Shown piece by piece: positions 12,865-24,374 of a stretch of DNA of 64,000 bases. The position numbers and the translations under genes are program-made. Origin of the DNA: Setophaga petechia (lineage: Eukaryota; Chordata; Aves; Passeriformes; Parulidae); contig JANCRA010000003.1 in assembly GCA_024362935.1 (NCBI GenBank), forward strand, positions 50,071,844 through 50,135,843. Reading direction: 5' to 3'. Below the pieces are notes generated by a model. That model saw only the letters and a program-made list of their open reading frames with translations. It did no database searches and was not told where the DNA came from. The first letter of the stretch is position 1. Every line of letters begins with the position of its first letter.

Positions 12865-14384
12865 TTTGAGATCTCTATGTAGGCCCAGACAATTTTGCCC
12901 AATATCCTTTGGCCAGAAGACGCAGGTTTTTTTCTGGGAAATTCAGATTTTAGGCTGAGCTGCTGCTGACTGTGCTCTGTGCAGGGAGAGGAAGGTCCCT
13001 GCTGTTGCTGAGCTGCCGTGGCCTGTTGAGGATCTGCCCCCCCAGCCCTTCCCATTAATGAGCTTCCCTGGGCTTCCTGCCTGGCAGCAAACAATGCCAC
13101 TTCACCAGCTCTCCACTCACCACTAATTGAAGCAGCACAATTATCCAATCCTTGGCCTCGTTCCACCTCTGAAATAAAACAGCTGTGTTATAATGTTACC
13201 ATCAAATTCTTTCTCTGTTATATGACCTAATAAATTAACGGTTGGGAATCGTGCATTTGTGACTCAGTTTGTCACTAAAATATCCTAATTCCATCAATGG
13301 TCTTTTGGATAAATTGCACTGGGTTTGCTTGGTCTGAAAAGAAATTTGGCTGCTCCAAGCCATCCATTCTAGGAGGACTGAGTTGGTGGTCTCTGTGATG
13401 CAGAAAAGTAGCAAAAAACATAGAATATAATGAAATATTTCTGCAAAGAATTGGCTTCCCAGAGAAGTGCTGCCTCATCAGTTTAGTGAGAGACACAGGT
13501 CAGCTCCTGAGAGCTCCTAAAATTGTCCTGGGTTGGTGTCCAAGGAGCTGTCTGGATACACTTTATGTGGATTTATGGCTCTGCAGAAAGCCTGACCCAG
13601 CATGTGGCAGGATAACCCTTGCTACAACACGCTCAAGGATAAAAAAATTAACAATTCCAGAGCAATACCTGGTTTGCAAAATTAAAGCATTTTTCTGAAT
13701 TAAGCTAAACAGGATTTCTCTTTGGTTCTCCAAGTATTTTTATTTGCTCTGAGACTGGAAATTTAGCATCCTTCTACATAGCCTGCCTTAGACACCTTTT
13801 AAAACAAAAGATATCTGATTGGTTTTTTTTTTAGTTTGTTCCTTATCTTTTGTCTATTAGAAGTGCAGCCACCAAAAAGACTGTGTTGTTCAATGACTTC
13901 TAAACAGTGTCACTAAGAATTAGCAAGCTTTAGTTTAAAACTGGAAATATGAACAAGGGAGAAAAGACTTTAACCCTGCAGAGTTAAAAGTCTGTTGTAT
14001 GGCTCACCAAAATAGATTTCAGGGAAGAGGTAGCCAAAGGAATAAAAATCTGATGATAGATGTTTTTCTTTCAAATGTGCCAGAAACAGGGAGGTCTGCC
14101 AGAGGTCAGCAGACCTGAAGGATGATGGACCTTTAAAAGGCAGCAGTGTTGAAAGAGAATGTTATTGATGGAAACCTCAGAGACTTCTTAGTCATAGTCC
14201 AACTATGGAGGAGTTTGGGATACGGCTGCTTCCTCAGGACACTGAGAGAAACAGCCTGAGAGCTGAGTTAGGAATGTTCCCACAGCTGGGGAGCTGGTGC
14301 TGGTGTCAGAAAGATTAGAATTGCCAGAAAAGGGATTAAAAAACCAACCAGCCTTCAGGAGCCAAAATTTAGCATTTCATGATA
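12865..14384. other. unique noncoding DNA
   Basis: No gene is visible; the longest open frame starting here is a minus-strand one of 115 codons (12819-13166) that runs into the CR1 tail. A perfect 8-bp inverted repeat with a 9-base loop lies at 14092-14116. The remainder is ordinary AT-rich sequence with no recognised repeats. Confidence 0.55.
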
Positions 14385-14468
14385 TAGTTCAGGGGCATGG
14401 CAGTGTTCAGTCAAAGGCTGGACTTGATATCTTGGAAGACTTTTCCAACTTTAGTGATTCCAAAATGG
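14385..14468 (+). mobile_element. CR1 LINE 3'-end fragment, diverged
   Basis: The words 'caaaggctggacttgatatc', 'ttggaagacttttccaactt' and 'tagtgattcc' follow the order of the CR1 3' end ('ggctggacttgatgatctt...ttttccaaccttaatgattc'). Divergence is greater than in the copies at 8.6 or 17.0 kb, which suggests an older insertion. Confidence 0.7.
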
Positions 14469-15529
14469 GAAGTCATGTTTTTGGAAGAAATTGGTGGTTG
14501 TATGAATAACTGCCTTGGCAGTCTCAGCTTTCATTTGGACATTGGGAAAGATGTGCTTGAAAACCAGCTTATTGTGTAATAAGAGAAAAGGACCTCTCGG
14601 GATAAGAAATAAAGGGTAGAGATAAATGGACTTATTTCAAAATACAGGGGAAAGCAGCACAGTTTTTGTGGGCGGTGCTCTGTGAGCTGTCCTGTTAAAT
14701 TTGTACAACAATGATCAGATATAGGATCTTGGGCATAATTCAAAACCAGTAAAGCATTTGGGGCTTAACTAGAAGAGCAGGAGATGCCAGTGTTGAGTAT
14801 GTCAAAGGAAGTGTACCTGGGGAGGAATCCCCCTGGGCACCAGGATGTGCTGGGACTGACCAGCTGGGAAGCAGCTTTGCAGAGGACTCAGGGATCCTGG
14901 TATTTCTGCTTTCTGTTTGTTAAATGTATTTGTGCCTCTGTTTCATGGTTGGCTTAAAATACATGCATGCAAAGTGCAAAAGGTGTCAGAAATTTTGGTG
15001 AAGATAAGCTGGTAAGGGACAGAAAGGAGGGTGGCTGTAAATTAAATTCTTCATGTTTCACATCAGGTAGCTCTGACACATGGTATAGATTCATATGCAT
15101 AACAGGGAAATGTATTTCATATATCCTAATAGTGAGCAAGAACAAAATGCAGCTACTAACTTGTAAAATATGCCTTTTATTTATTGAGCAAGTGTATGAA
15201 ATATTTCCCTTGTCCTGTATAATGACAATCTCCGCATTTTTTCATGCAACTAGAAAAATATTGTGAGCAAAATTCAAATGATCAGTGCAGTTTCAGGTTT
15301 AATTTGGTATTAAACATGGATCACAAATGTATCAGTGAGGACAGAAACCTTCCTAAGTCATTCCCTCCTAAATACCTAAATCTCTGCATCTTCAAGAGCA
15401 AGGAGAGAGCTGTGAGCAGTCAGCAAGTACAAGATCCCCCTTGGCAGAGTATCACCAATCCGAGTATCACCGTGGTGCTGTTTTACAGCTCCAGCTGACT
15501 TGTAACACAGCAACTGTCTCCAAGCAACT
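14469..15529. other. unique AT-rich noncoding DNA
   Basis: No gene is seen. The segment is AT-rich, and a 99-codon open frame (14967-15266, plus) has no recognisable motif. Nothing else stands out before the GC-rich cluster that follows. Confidence 0.55.
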
Positions 15530-15790
15530 GGGAGGAATACCGGGATGTGCAGCCGGGATACAGAGCCCGGCAGGGACAGGGGGGGTCGGGCAGCCCTGCG
15601 CCCCTTCCCACCCAGCCCTGGCTCCTGCCCCCCGCTGGAAAAGGCTCCAGCTGCCGTGGAGGTGGCCCTTGCCAGCAGGAAGCAGCAATCCCCGCGGGTG
15701 GGAGATGGGATTGGGCCATGGCTGCCCACGTCAGTCATTTTGCCAAAATAACTCTTCACGCGTTCATCGACTCTGCTCCCCTGTCTGTGC
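15530..15790. promoter_or_regulatory. CpG-rich cluster, possible promoter or enhancer
   Basis: About 13 CpG dinucleotides fall within roughly 260 bases, including 'ccgcgg' and 'cacgcg', while the flanking DNA is nearly free of CpG. A 'cccacgtcagtca' word (CRE/ATF-like TGACGTGG on the other strand) lies near 15725. Both strands are largely open (149 codons minus, 140 plus) because GC-rich DNA has few stops; I do not read these frames as genes. No TATA box, clear initiator or adjoining coding exon is visible. It could be a small CpG island, a distal regulatory element, or the GC-rich remnant of a repeat I do not recognise. Confidence 0.3.
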
Positions 15791-17009
15791 CAGTGGGGCT
15801 TGGAAAATGGTGTTTTTGCAGCCAACTGACTCCAAACAAGCTCTCAAAACCAAAACAAAGTAGCTGTAGATTGAATCTAATTCACTGCAATCAATATACA
15901 ACAAAGAAAGAAAATTTATATGTTTAATATCATTTCTCCCCAGCTGCTTTATCAAATTGCAAAACTAGCAGTATATGTAGGAAACATCTTATTTTAAAGG
16001 TAATAATGTGCATTTGCAGTCCTTGTCCTTCTGAGAAAGCTCATCATTTTGTTATTTGCTGTATTATGTTTCATTTAGGACCCATTCCAACTGTTTAAAA
16101 GCTGCAGGGATGTAGCAATCCACTTACCCCAGTTTAATTCTTGCAGAATATTTGGAATTCTTTGTGGAAGGGAATTGTAATCTATGAAATTCTTGCTACA
16201 GACCTTAGTAACCTAAGAGGATTTTTTTTCTTTTTATGGTATAATTTGTGCAGCCATTTGTGTGACTGTTGATTTGGACAATTATAATTTTGAACAAGTG
16301 TTTTGAGATTAAAAGCTTGAGTCTTTTCTTAGGGGGCATAAAGAGGTATAAAGAGAGGAGAGGAAAGGAAAGGGAACAAATATGAACTTGCTTTTTGGTT
16401 GTTAGTTTGCCACTGTTTCTTTTCCCCAGGCCTAAATTGTCAGGCTTGTGGATGATGCTGGGACATGCACTGTAAGGTTTGCCTTGCTTTTCCTCATTTA
16501 TTCCCTTTTTTGCCTCCTAAATTCTAAAAAGTCTCCAACGAATGAGTTCTGTTAGTGACCACACATTAATAGCAGATGACTCTACTCCCATTTTACAGAC
16601 ACTTTCTGTACTGTCACTCATCAGTGCTATTTAAACCAGAGGTACTGCTTTAGAGATCTGAATAACTCAACCCAACAAACTCACTGAAACATGTTTATAT
16701 CACAGATTTAATTACCTTCTCCTGCTGGAATTTTCTAAAAGGAAGTAAAAGCTTTTGGGTAGGAGAATGTGGCAGATCATGCTACAGAAACATCAGTGTG
16801 CTGACAGCCCTTCATGAATACTAGCTCCTGTGATTAGCCTCTTGCCCACCATAATTAATATTATTATTCAGTACAAATGTATTATTATTATTATGCTCCT
16901 TTTTTATTATTCTGTTCATTTTTTATTGCAACATAAATGGCACACAGTCAGCATTTGGTGCCTACCCAATACATTGGAACTATCCATGTTTTCAAGATGG
17001 TCCCATCAC
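15791..17009. other. unique AT-rich noncoding DNA
   Basis: No gene is visible. A purine-rich run lies at about 16345-16377 and a short (ATT)n stretch at about 16856-16895. No transposon could be recognised until the CR1 copy begins. Confidence 0.55.
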
Positions 17010-17263
17010 ATTTGAGAGGAAATGACCTCAAGTTATGCCAGGAGAAGTTTAGGCTGGATATTTGGAAAATTTTCTTCACTAAACGGATGGTCCAGCCCTG
17101 GTCCAGGCTGCCCAGGGCAGTGGTGGAGTCCCCATGCCTGGAGGGATTTAAAAGCTGTGTGTGGATGTGGCACCTGGGGACACGGGTTAGTGGTGGCCTT
17201 GTAGTGCTGGGGAATGGTTGGACTTGGTGATCTTTTTCCAACCTGGATGGTTCTATAATTCTA

Positions 17264-17266
<3 letters not shown>
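17010..17266 (+). mobile_element. CR1 LINE 3' fragment with intact tail
   Basis: The order 'gaggaaatgacctcaagtta', 'aggagaagtttaggctggat', 'ctgcccagggcagtggtgga', 'tggagggatttaaaagctgt', 'ggttggacttggtgatcttt', 'ttccaacctggatggttcta' and a terminal 'taattctatga' is diagnostic of an avian CR1 3' UTR. The tail is the end of the characteristic octamer repeat and runs directly into an (AT)n microsatellite. The copy is 5'-truncated and has no coding capacity. The 97-codon frames here on both strands are incidental. Confidence 0.93.

Positions 17267-17337
<71 letters not shown>
17267..17337. repeat. (AT)n microsatellite
   Basis: About 31 uninterrupted AT dinucleotides run from 17267 to 17328, followed by one GT interruption and a few more AT units. 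It begins exactly at the CR1 tail, whose AT-rich octamer is a plausible seed. A second short (AT)n of about 13 bases lies at 17438-17450. Such arrays are length-polymorphic. Confidence 0.97.
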
Positions 17338-17892
17338 AAATTTTTATTTTTTTTACTTTATGCTTGACAAAGAGATTTGAACAGCATCCCACCCATTCCA
17401 CGATTAGATCTCCATCCTGAGGATATGAGATAGAGATATATATATATATTCTCTTTCTGTGAATACAGATGAAGCTTTCTCTTTTTCTTCCTCTGGAATA
17501 TTTTCTGTGTACTGCAAGAAAAAAGGCAGTTCATTCTCTCTAGCTCTGGGCAGCAGCAGGAGAGGGGAAGCTGCTGGCTCCTGGGGTGCCCCAAGCCTTG
17601 CTGTGAGGGATGGGGCAGCTCTGGGGCCCCTCCAGGGCTGGCACTGCAGGGAGCAGCAAGGAACCTCAAACTCCTCTCCTGCCCCGGTGCTTCCTGCAGG
17701 GAGAGATGAAAACGTGCTGCCAGCCTGGAGCGCCCTGCTCCGCCCCCGCGCTGGCGCTGGGAGTGAAGCTGCGGCCAAATGGATGAGTGTCCCTCGAGCA
17801 GCAGGCCTGGAGGGAGCCGGGCTCGCCCGGCCTGAAGAGGAGACAGGCCCAGGGAGCTCCTGCTGTGCCCTCCCAATGTTTAACTGGAGCTG
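17338..17892. other. GC-rich block between two CR1 copies
   Basis: No gene is supported. After an AT-rich lead, 17560-17880 is GC-rich and contains a CpG cluster at about 17725-17840, including 'ctccgcccccgcgctggcg', which resembles an SP1 site. Overlapping open frames occur on both strands (172 and 168 codons minus, 144 plus), which is typical of stop-poor GC-rich DNA. None encodes a recognised domain. The block may be a diverged upstream part of the CR1 copy that follows, or independent DNA. Confidence 0.5.
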
Positions 17893-18191
17893 ATGGAAAG
17901 ACGGGGACACATTTCTTACTGGGGGACAAGGGGGGATGGTTTTAAACTAAAAGAGGTTTGGTTCAGAGTAGATGTGATGGAGAAAGTTTTTGCTGAGAGG
18001 GTGGGGAGGCCCTGGAATGGATTTCCTAGAGGAGCTGGGGCTGCTCCATCTGTGGAAGTGTCCAAGGCCAGGTTGGATGGGGCTTGGAGCATCCTGGGAT
18101 AGTGGAAGGTGTCCCTGCCCATGGCAGAGGTGGAACTGGATGAGTTTAAAGGTCTCTCCCAACCCAAATCATCCTGTGATTCTATGATTTC
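17893..18191 (+). mobile_element. CR1 LINE 3' fragment with intact tail
   Basis: The diagnostic blocks occur in order: 'gatggaaagacggggacaca', 'gatggttttaaactaaaaga', 'gtggggaggccctggaatgg', 'tgtccaaggccaggttggat', 'tagtggaaggtgtccctgcc', 'catggcagaggtggaactgg', 'tctctcccaacccaaatcat' and the tail 'cctgtgattctatgattt'. It is one of the least diverged CR1 copies in the window, so probably one of the youngest. No reverse-transcriptase region is present. Confidence 0.94.
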
Positions 18192-21100
18192 ATTTTGGAC
18201 TCTCAGCTTTCACCACCAGTTTCATAGCAAATGCTGATTTTTTCCACACAGACCACTTGTTTTAGTGGTACATGATGTAGTCAAATTCTGATTATTTTAC
18301 TGTTCTATTGACTGAGTTTCTATTTATTAACATAAATTTCTCAGCTTTTCAGAGACAAACTTTTGATTTCAAGGTACTTTCCAAATGTCTCCTCCTTTAA
18401 TTAGTCATCTATGAAATTACATTTCACTATTCAAAAACACCCTCAAAAACTAATATCTTGAACCGTAGACTTATCTGTATAGCATCCATAATTATTTTCA
18501 TGTATTTTTTCACAAAACAGAGCAAGTTCAGCTACCTGCTATAATTTAAATTTTCCTGGTGTGTTTTTAAAGACTGCAACTGATAGACATCTTTTATTGA
18601 AAGAGCACCAATTTTGCAATTGAGTGAAGATGTGAAATGCAGAGCAAACTGTTATCACTGAGGTCACATTAGCTGTGAAGATACTATTTGTCACTGAAGG
18701 CATTTAAAATGTAATATTTTGTAGAAAATACTACTATGGATAAAAAAGGTGTGTATAAAAATTATTAAACCTAATTAATAAGCGATATCCTACCTCATAA
18801 AAGATTACTGCAAGACACCACTTGAGTTCAGTGGTTGGCAGGGATACTTTATCAGAAGTTTAAATATCTGCTAAAATAATATTTTATCAGGATTGTTAAT
18901 GTTAAATAGCATTTGTTTTGCAGTTTTAATGCAATTTACTGGTGGCACAGTGTGCACAGTGTTTGCCTCAGTTTTTTTCTCCCTCATAGATATCAGTGAC
19001 TAGAAATAATCTAGAAACACTTGTACTGTGGCATTTGCTTTGACTACTCCATCTTTTTCCCACTTTTCAACACTCAGCTTTTTCTGTTTCAACATCAGAA
19101 ATGCAGCAGGCAAAGTTGTCCCATTAATTAAATTAAGCTCCTTACTGTATGAACTTTATTGGCTTTATGTGACTCATTTTGGAGTTTATGTGCATGTGTA
19201 TGCTTTGTCTGCTTAGATCTTTTAAAAGAAATAAAATTAGATGTATCTTGAACTTATAAGGCTTTTCTTTTATGGTTTTCCATGTAAAAGGAACTGAAGA
19301 AGACAAAAAAATGACTCATTTAACTGCATAATTAGCTGGGCAAAGGGGCCAATATAATTATTTCAGAGCTCTCAGGTTTGTGTGTTGGCTGCTTTTGGTC
19401 TGTGACAATAATAGGGCAGATATTTCATTTGTATATGAGGTCATCAGCACAACTTTGGAGTGGAATAACATTTTCAGATGAACCATACAACGACAGGCAG
19501 TGTAGTAACAACTTTATTTACCCTGTTTTACCTCGTACAGCTTCCTGTGGGATGAAATAGAAGTTTCTCACCAGAACCTACATTTTGTATCTGCATACTG
19601 GAGAAGGCAAAGATCACAAAAGTTCACAGTGTATTTTGAAAGTTTTGCTTTAGCAAAGTACATTTGGATGCTTTTACTCTCTCAGTGAACAGCAGTTGAA
19701 GTGGGAACTGCTGACAACAAGGTGACAGGAGGCCCAGAGCCACTGAAGAATTGAGAAGAGGATTTTGGGGTAGCAAATGTGGGATCTTAGACCAAAATGT
19801 GGCTGTAGCCTGAAGTGAAAGACAAATGTCTCTAAGGCGTTTGGGAAGTGTTGATAGCCAAGCCCAGCTGAAAAAATCAATTTGAAGTCCTTTGTAAGCT
19901 CTTACATACGTGACCTATCCATAAGTCACTTACAAGATCTGAAATTAGCCTGTACTTAATGAACAAGTGGGATTTATTGCTGGTTTTCTGTGTGCAGCCT
20001 GTTATTTAGTATCTAGTGCCTTAATTTTTAGAAAGTTTGCCTCCCACACTTGTAACACCTCTGGGAAGGCTGCACCTTTCGCTTTGTGTTTCAGCTTGGC
20101 TCTGGGGGAATGTGACAGGAACAAGGCTGTTTGTCTTCTTCTCCCTTCCACCTCCCCAGAGCCCTGCCAGCTGCCGTGGGGAGGGGGCCCAGGACCTTGC
20201 CATGGATCCTTTCCATCATTCCCTCCCCAACACAGGCCTTGGTCACGTTGGCTGCTCAGAGAATGGACAGGCCGTGTATTTAGCATGCTCATTCCATAAT
20301 TTGAATGTCTCCTAGCACAAAAATTTGTAAGGGACTGTTATGCTATGTACATCTTGTGTGGCCATGCTCGGGATTATATGGGATCTGCTTTTTTTTATGC
20401 TGATAAGCATTTTTATTTATGTTTTCTTCCTTAAATCTGAATGCAGACCAGGAGCTGATGGACAGCCTTAATTCAACATCCATCATATCATAGCAGTAGG
20501 AAGCAAACTCAGATAAATATTATTTGAATGAGCTTTGACCTCTCTTTTGCTAATCTGATCAAATATCCAGAGGTTTAATTGCATTCTCCCAATCAGTAAC
20601 GCTAATAATTATTTTAGTTTTATCATATTATTGGCCACTATCAAATGAAGTCCCTATGATTATTGCATTATATATGTTATTAGTGAGCTGGAGAAAGTAG
20701 TTGAGTTCACCAGAAACCTGATTTGATGGTTTTTTTCCTCATAAATATCAAATTATTTTTTATTAGATTTAACATGCTCAAGGAAAAAAAAAAAAAACCA
20801 CCTCTAAAAAGAAATGGATTTTGGGAGGATCAGATGAAGCAGCCAGAAGTGTCAAAAAATGAATTTCTGCTTCTTATGTAAAAGGATACTTGTTAGGAAT
20901 GGTGTAAGGTATTACTTTTAACCTGTGATCAATACACAGAGCTGCCAAGGACCATAGTTATTTCAAATTCTATATGACTAGTTGTTGGGTATTTTTCCCA
21001 AATAAGTATATTACTGAGATTTACATACCTGTAATTTTTAGTTTCTGCTTGTGCTCTGTTAAATGCACAATGCAAGTTCCAGCCTCCTGGTTATTCTGAA

Positions 21101-21797
21101 CAAGATTTTACATAGTGAAAAAATACTTTGCACAGGTGACCTCAGTTTGATTGACCCTGTAACTCCTGGATTAAGCTTCTTTTGTAGACCAGATGTGCCC
21201 TCTTAAAAGGCAGAGTTCCCAGTGTTCTGCTTGGGTTACCTGAGGAATTAGATTTTCCATTAGAACCTAGAGTGCAGGAGCATCCCATATTTTGTTTCCA
21301 AAACAGAGCACCGTCCTACCCATCAGGATTTTATTTGGCTGCGTGTGGTCCAATGCCTGCTTTGTTTTAATGCATTTCGTGTTGAAATTCACTGAGGCAG
21401 AGGCAGGCAGCAAAAGGGGCTCTCTTAGAATGTGTCTCAAGCCACATTTTAAATTGGATTAAGGTGAAAATTTTTAGAAAGTTTTCCTTGGAGAATCCTC
21501 CCTTGGTTGTGTCCGTGCTAAGAGCTGATGCTCACTCAGTGCTCAAGCCTAACCCCCACGAGGGGAACAAAGCCCAGAGTGTTTGACACACTCTGCTCCT
21601 GAGCCTGCCCTCTCACTCAGGATAGCTCCCTCCTGAGCATGAGCTGCAGCAGGGATGGCCTTTGGAGGTCTCTGCACTTAAAATACTCCTGTGGGGGGAT
21701 TCCCTGGGAGAACCTGAAAATGTTCCCTGAGATTTGACCCCACCGTGGATCCGGGCTGGGGTCTGGGATATGTGACAGGCTCTTGGTCATCAGAAAC
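18192..21797. other. unique noncoding DNA
   Basis: No gene is supported; open frames reach 110 codons (19967-20299, plus) without recognisable motifs. The stretch 18230-19370 is strongly AT-rich. An A-rich run lies near 20785-20798. The GC-richer 21500-21797 borders the LTR on its U5 side and may contain more element-derived sequence, but I could not recognise a primer-binding site or coding remnant there. Confidence 0.5.
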
Positions 21798-22201
21798 TGA
21801 TGCCTTGTGAAGGCTGACCTAGAACAGAGGCTGGACAGAGTTAAAGGATAAAGCAGGGATTTATTAAGAGGCCTCAATGGATCCACCTTGGGCAGCACAA
21901 GAGCCCAGCCAGGGCTGCACTCCAGGTGAACCCCAAATGGTCACAAAATGCATGACCACTCATGGGCTCTCTCACTTTTATAAGTTCTGGCCCATTTGCA
22001 TTTTGGAGTTAATTGTCCAATTCCAGCTCCAGGTTATGCAGTCCCATCCTTCTTTTTCTCTCTTCAGTCCAGGTTGTTTGTGCTCTTGGGCCTGAAACTT
22101 GTGTTGGCTGTCCTTGGTCCCAAGCTAGAGAAGGAATTTTTTTGTCTCCCTACTCTGTCATTTAGCTTACCATCCCCTAATATAAAACTCAGAGGTACAC
22201 A
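21798..22201 (-). mobile_element. LTR of an endogenous retrovirus (solo-like)
   Basis: Read on the minus strand, the segment has LTR layout. A U3-like part (22201 to about 21983) is followed by a TATA box (TATAAAAG, plus positions 21975-21982). A polyadenylation signal AATAAA follows (plus 21860-21865), about 110 bases downstream. A short U5-like end leads to a TG/CA-type boundary near 21798. The 'taaagcagggatttattaag' and 'ccaccttgggcagcacaaga' words match an LTR type I remember as frequent in songbird genomes; I do not assert a family name. No gag, pol or env remnant adjoins it, so it is probably a solo LTR. No clear target-site duplication is visible at these boundaries, so both ends are approximate. 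Confidence 0.75.
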
Positions 22202-23116
22202 CTAAAGCAGTGCAGAATCTGAAAAACAGAAAAGCTGAAGCCTGAGGTATCCATGGAGCTGCTGCTCTGAGGTGCTGCAGCAGGCAGGGAGAGAAGGGAG
22301 AGCAGAGCAGGGGTGAGTCCCTCAGGCCCATCTCACACGAGAGGCCTGAGTGTCAGGAGAGATCTGGGATCTCTCTTCTCCTTGCAGGCCGGGTGGGGTT
22401 GGAGCACGTTCCCTGTGCTGTTCCCACCTCCAGCCCTCCTCTGCCCTTGTGCCTGAGCCCTTTTTGCTTTGCCACTAAGTTACCCAGTGCTTGCTGTCCT
22501 TCACAGTTGTAATTAGTTTGGTGATCCTGTAATGGTGATCCTGGTGCTTTTTTCTATTTTTTTTTTTTTTTAATTTTTGCCGAACTGGAGTGACAACCCA
22601 GCTATTTTCCAGGTTAACTTACTGATAATACTTGGAACTGCAATAAGACAAAATCCTCCCTGTCATCTTTCAACAAAAGAGTTCTTTTTAGTCATTAAAT
22701 CTGCTAAATGGATGGTTATCTATTTAAATCTGTTGCCAGAGTAATTAACCCTGAAAAGTAATTCCCCTGCCAAATCAAATCAGGGTTGTTTTTTTCTGAA
22801 ATTCTTTTTAAAATACAGTTATTCCTGCTAGTAAAGACCAGGGTCTTTAAGAAAATTCTGAAAGAGATTTTAGAGTTGTGCAGGTTTCCTTCTTTCAGGC
22901 TCAGTGGAAGAAGCAATTGAGTCTCTTTTCTCAGTAAAGACATTCCCTGCAATCATGGCAAGAGGCTGTGTAACTATAAAGGTGTAAATTGGAAAACAGC
23001 TCTTGTTGATAGACAGCTTGTTCCACCCCACACCTCAGCAAGATACAAGAGTTCTTCAAAGAAAAATTAAATATGGAGTTATAAATACAGATGAGTATGG
23101 GATTGGGCTTCCCCCC

Positions 23117-23147
<31 letters not shown>

Positions 23148-24304
23148 GGGTTCCTAGCTCAGCTCTGAAGCAAAAATAGCAGAGGGGTGGCACATTGCAA
23201 CAGAAGGTGAAGGGTCACGATGGCAAGGCAGGAGATCAGTGGGGCCAGAATACCTGGAGACAGCTGTTGTTGGGTCCTGTTTAGATTTTTCTCTGGTTAT
23301 GCAGACTAAAATGTAATTTTTCAGATCTGTGGCACAGTCAGGGATTTTTGAGTATGGAAACTTCCTGCTGTTTGTTTCTGCTGCGTTCCCAGGAAATACA
23401 GCTTAACTCATTGCTTTTGTAAATAGGCAAGATGATTATTCCAAATAGAATAGCTGATGAATTGCTGATACCTGAGCATAAATATCCTCTTAAAGCCCTC
23501 AGGACTAACTGCTCACTCGAAAGAGAGTGTTCAAGCACTATTGGAAAGATATTCTGGGCCTCAGTAGGCACAAGATTTTCTTTAGTCTTCAACTGAGTCC
23601 TGGACTCAGGAACGTAATAAAAATTTTAACACTTGAGCTGTGGCTTTTCATAGTTAAAAAAATTCCAAACCACAAACCCTTCTGTTTCCCTAGAACACAA
23701 ATGTTGACTCCTGCTGGCTAATTGGAGGAATTCTCTCTAAACTTTTGCATTTCTTTAACTAATATTTTTTAAAATTATAGCAGCTAAAGTTTAAAACTAC
23801 AGTAGTTAAAAAAAAATCTGCTCTGGTTTTCTTTTTTCCTCTTTATTTGCACATGGGCAGGATGACATTCCCAAGGGAATTTTGTGCTTATACTGCAATA
23901 TGCAGCACGACTACTAAAAGTGTCATGGCTTTAATCATGTGTACCTTTGGAAGGACACCAACACCTGATCATTGCCCTCCAAAAGAAACAAAAAGGCAGG
24001 AATAGCACAGCCTTGCTCGTTCCCTCTGGCTGCTCTCTGTGCTCTGGCTTGGCTGGAGAATTTTCCCTCTCCCTGACCGTGTGTGCCTGGAGACCACTTA
24101 AAGAAGGAGCAGCTGCAGTGTCAGCTTGTGCTGACATTTGCACTCCCAAGGAGCCTTGTGCATTGAGCTGGTGCTGATCTCACCCACAGTGGCTAAGGCT
24201 TAGTGAAATCCTCAGGTTCAGCTCAGCTTCTCAAGCCAGGCCTGGATTCTCTTCCCTGTTTTAATACTGCAAAAGCTTTGAGTCTTGTTGGGCTTCAACC
24301 CTGT
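22202..24304. other. unique noncoding DNA
   Basis: No gene is visible. The segment includes a GC-richer portion at 22220-22460, a T15 run at 22557-22571, and the long C/A homopolymer described separately. Open frames are at most about 84 codons and have no recognisable product. Confidence 0.5.
23111..23147. repeat. C27-A10 homopolymer tract
   Basis: Twenty-seven consecutive C are followed immediately by ten A. On the opposite strand this is T10 then G27. Such a run can form an i-motif or G-quadruplex and is prone to polymerase and sequencing slippage, so the exact length should be treated as uncertain. Confidence 0.95.
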
Positions 24305-24374
24305 ATGTTCTCCAAGGGCTGGGACTGGATGGTCTTGAGGGTCCCTTCCAACTCCATCCATTCTGGGATTCTAA
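24305..24374 (+). mobile_element. CR1 LINE 3'-end fragment
   Basis: 'gggctgggactggatggtct', 'tgagggtcccttccaactcc' and 'atccattctgggattcta' form the final ~70 bp of a CR1 element in plus orientation. It is short, truncated and noncoding. Confidence 0.85.

Noticed and set aside
15376..15927. 149-codon minus and 140-codon plus frames
   Set aside because: They lie over the CpG-rich cluster and are open on both strands, which fits composition rather than coding.
17358..17910. Three overlapping frames (172 and 168 codons minus, 144 plus)
   Set aside because: GC-rich stop-poor DNA gives long frames on both strands at once; no frame has a recognisable motif.
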